Shown: in pieces, positions 42,227 to 42,399 of the stretch
Layout of the letters: each line of letters opens with the position of its first letter
How positions within the stretch are numbered: the first letter of the stretch is position 1
From: JBGVSA01 sp047605765
GTDB lineage: Bacteria > Pseudomonadota > Gammaproteobacteria > Burkholderiales > Rhodocyclaceae
Reading direction: 5' to 3'
Assembly (NCBI GenBank): GCA_047605765.1
Contig: JASGFB010000026.1
Location: 1 to 42,399, forward strand
DNA: 42,399 nucleotides
Notes under the pieces: generated by a model
The model's database searches: none
Told to the model about the DNA's origin: nothing
The model's input: only the letters and a program-made list of their open reading frames with translations
Made by a program: the position numbers and the translations under genes

Positions 42227-42399
42227 TCAGTTGCGCGTCTCGACCTGCTGCAGGGGCTCTTCGCCGGCAGCATCGGCCGCGCGGGCGCGACGCCGACGCG
42301 GTGCCGCCGCTGCGGGGGCCTGTGCGGCCACGGCCGGTTGGGCCGAAGTCCCTGGTGCCGTTTCGACCATCTGCAGATCGCTCTGGGCCAGGATGGCCG
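42227..42399 (-). CDS. 3' end of a converging gene, possibly ribonuclease E
   Basis: Partial: only the last 57 codons are in the window. Read on the minus strand, the end is AILAQSDLQMVETAPG, an Ala/Pro-rich stretch, PRRRRARAADAAG, then EEPLQQVETRN and a stop. The two QMVET/QQVET phrases at a low-complexity basic tail recall the C-termini of beta-proteobacterial RNase E, the endoribonuclease scaffold of the degradosome, but this is from memory of such tails and there is no catalytic domain to confirm it. The stop codon lies 61 bases from the shared terminator. Confidence 0.5.
   Translation of the reverse strand, partial: AILAQSDLQMVETAPGTSAQPAVAAQAPAAAAPRRRRARAADAAGEEPLQQVETRN

Overview
The window looks like a high-GC betaproteobacterial chromosome, most likely Burkholderiales (Alcaligenaceae-like). 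The evidence is gene content and protein style: the long TrpS, the methionine ABC transporter, the scpA-scpB-rluB set, and a rimP-nusA-infB-rbfA-truB operon. Genus and species cannot be fixed from the sequence alone. No rRNA, tRNA, CRISPR array, transposase or integrase was seen.

Region 1 (1-12.4 kb) is mixed core and accessory sequence. It holds the start of a FadR-type GntR regulator, an EamA/DMT permease and a Nudix hydrolase with a degenerate Nudix box. An uncharacterised minus-strand trio follows: CHASE2 membrane protein, small SH3-like periplasmic protein and M48 zinc-protease lipoprotein. Next come a serine-rich lipoprotein, metN-metI-metQ with a strong terminator, then on the plus strand a YciO/Sua5 protein, a site-2 protease and trpS, which ends in an intrinsic terminator.

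Region 2 (12.7-32.5 kb) is a Wzx/Wzy-type polysaccharide locus of 15 genes, all on the plus strand. In order they are: a large SLBB outer-membrane exporter, a Wzz/PCP co-polymerase, a WbaP-like initiating transferase, ManC (GDP-mannose), the complete CDP-3,6-dideoxyhexose pathway in the order ddhD-ddhA-ddhB-ddhC, and a terminal SDR reductase (abequose/paratose-synthase-like). Then come a Wzx flippase, a GT2, a hexapeptide acyltransferase, a second GT2, a Wzy polymerase and two GT4-like transferases. The inferred product is a repeat unit of about five sugars carrying a 3,6-dideoxyhexose, perhaps on mannose and O-acylated. This resembles Salmonella/Yersinia O-antigen chemistry coupled to an exopolysaccharide or capsule exporter. 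The most visibly AT-rich genes are the co-polymerase and, above all, wzy, which fits horizontal assembly. The locus sits between trpS and scpA, neighbours that I recall as close together in related genomes. It is the best candidate for something not previously described.

Region 3 (32.6-42.4 kb) returns to core genes: scpA-scpB-rluB (chromosome segregation and 23S pseudouridylation, with an out-of-frame scpB/rluB overlap), then rimP-nusA-infB-rbfA-truB. The latter has a leader containing a promoter and a terminator hairpin just before rimP (attenuator-like). A perfect 19-bp bidirectional terminator separates truB from the 3' end of a converging gene, possibly rne.
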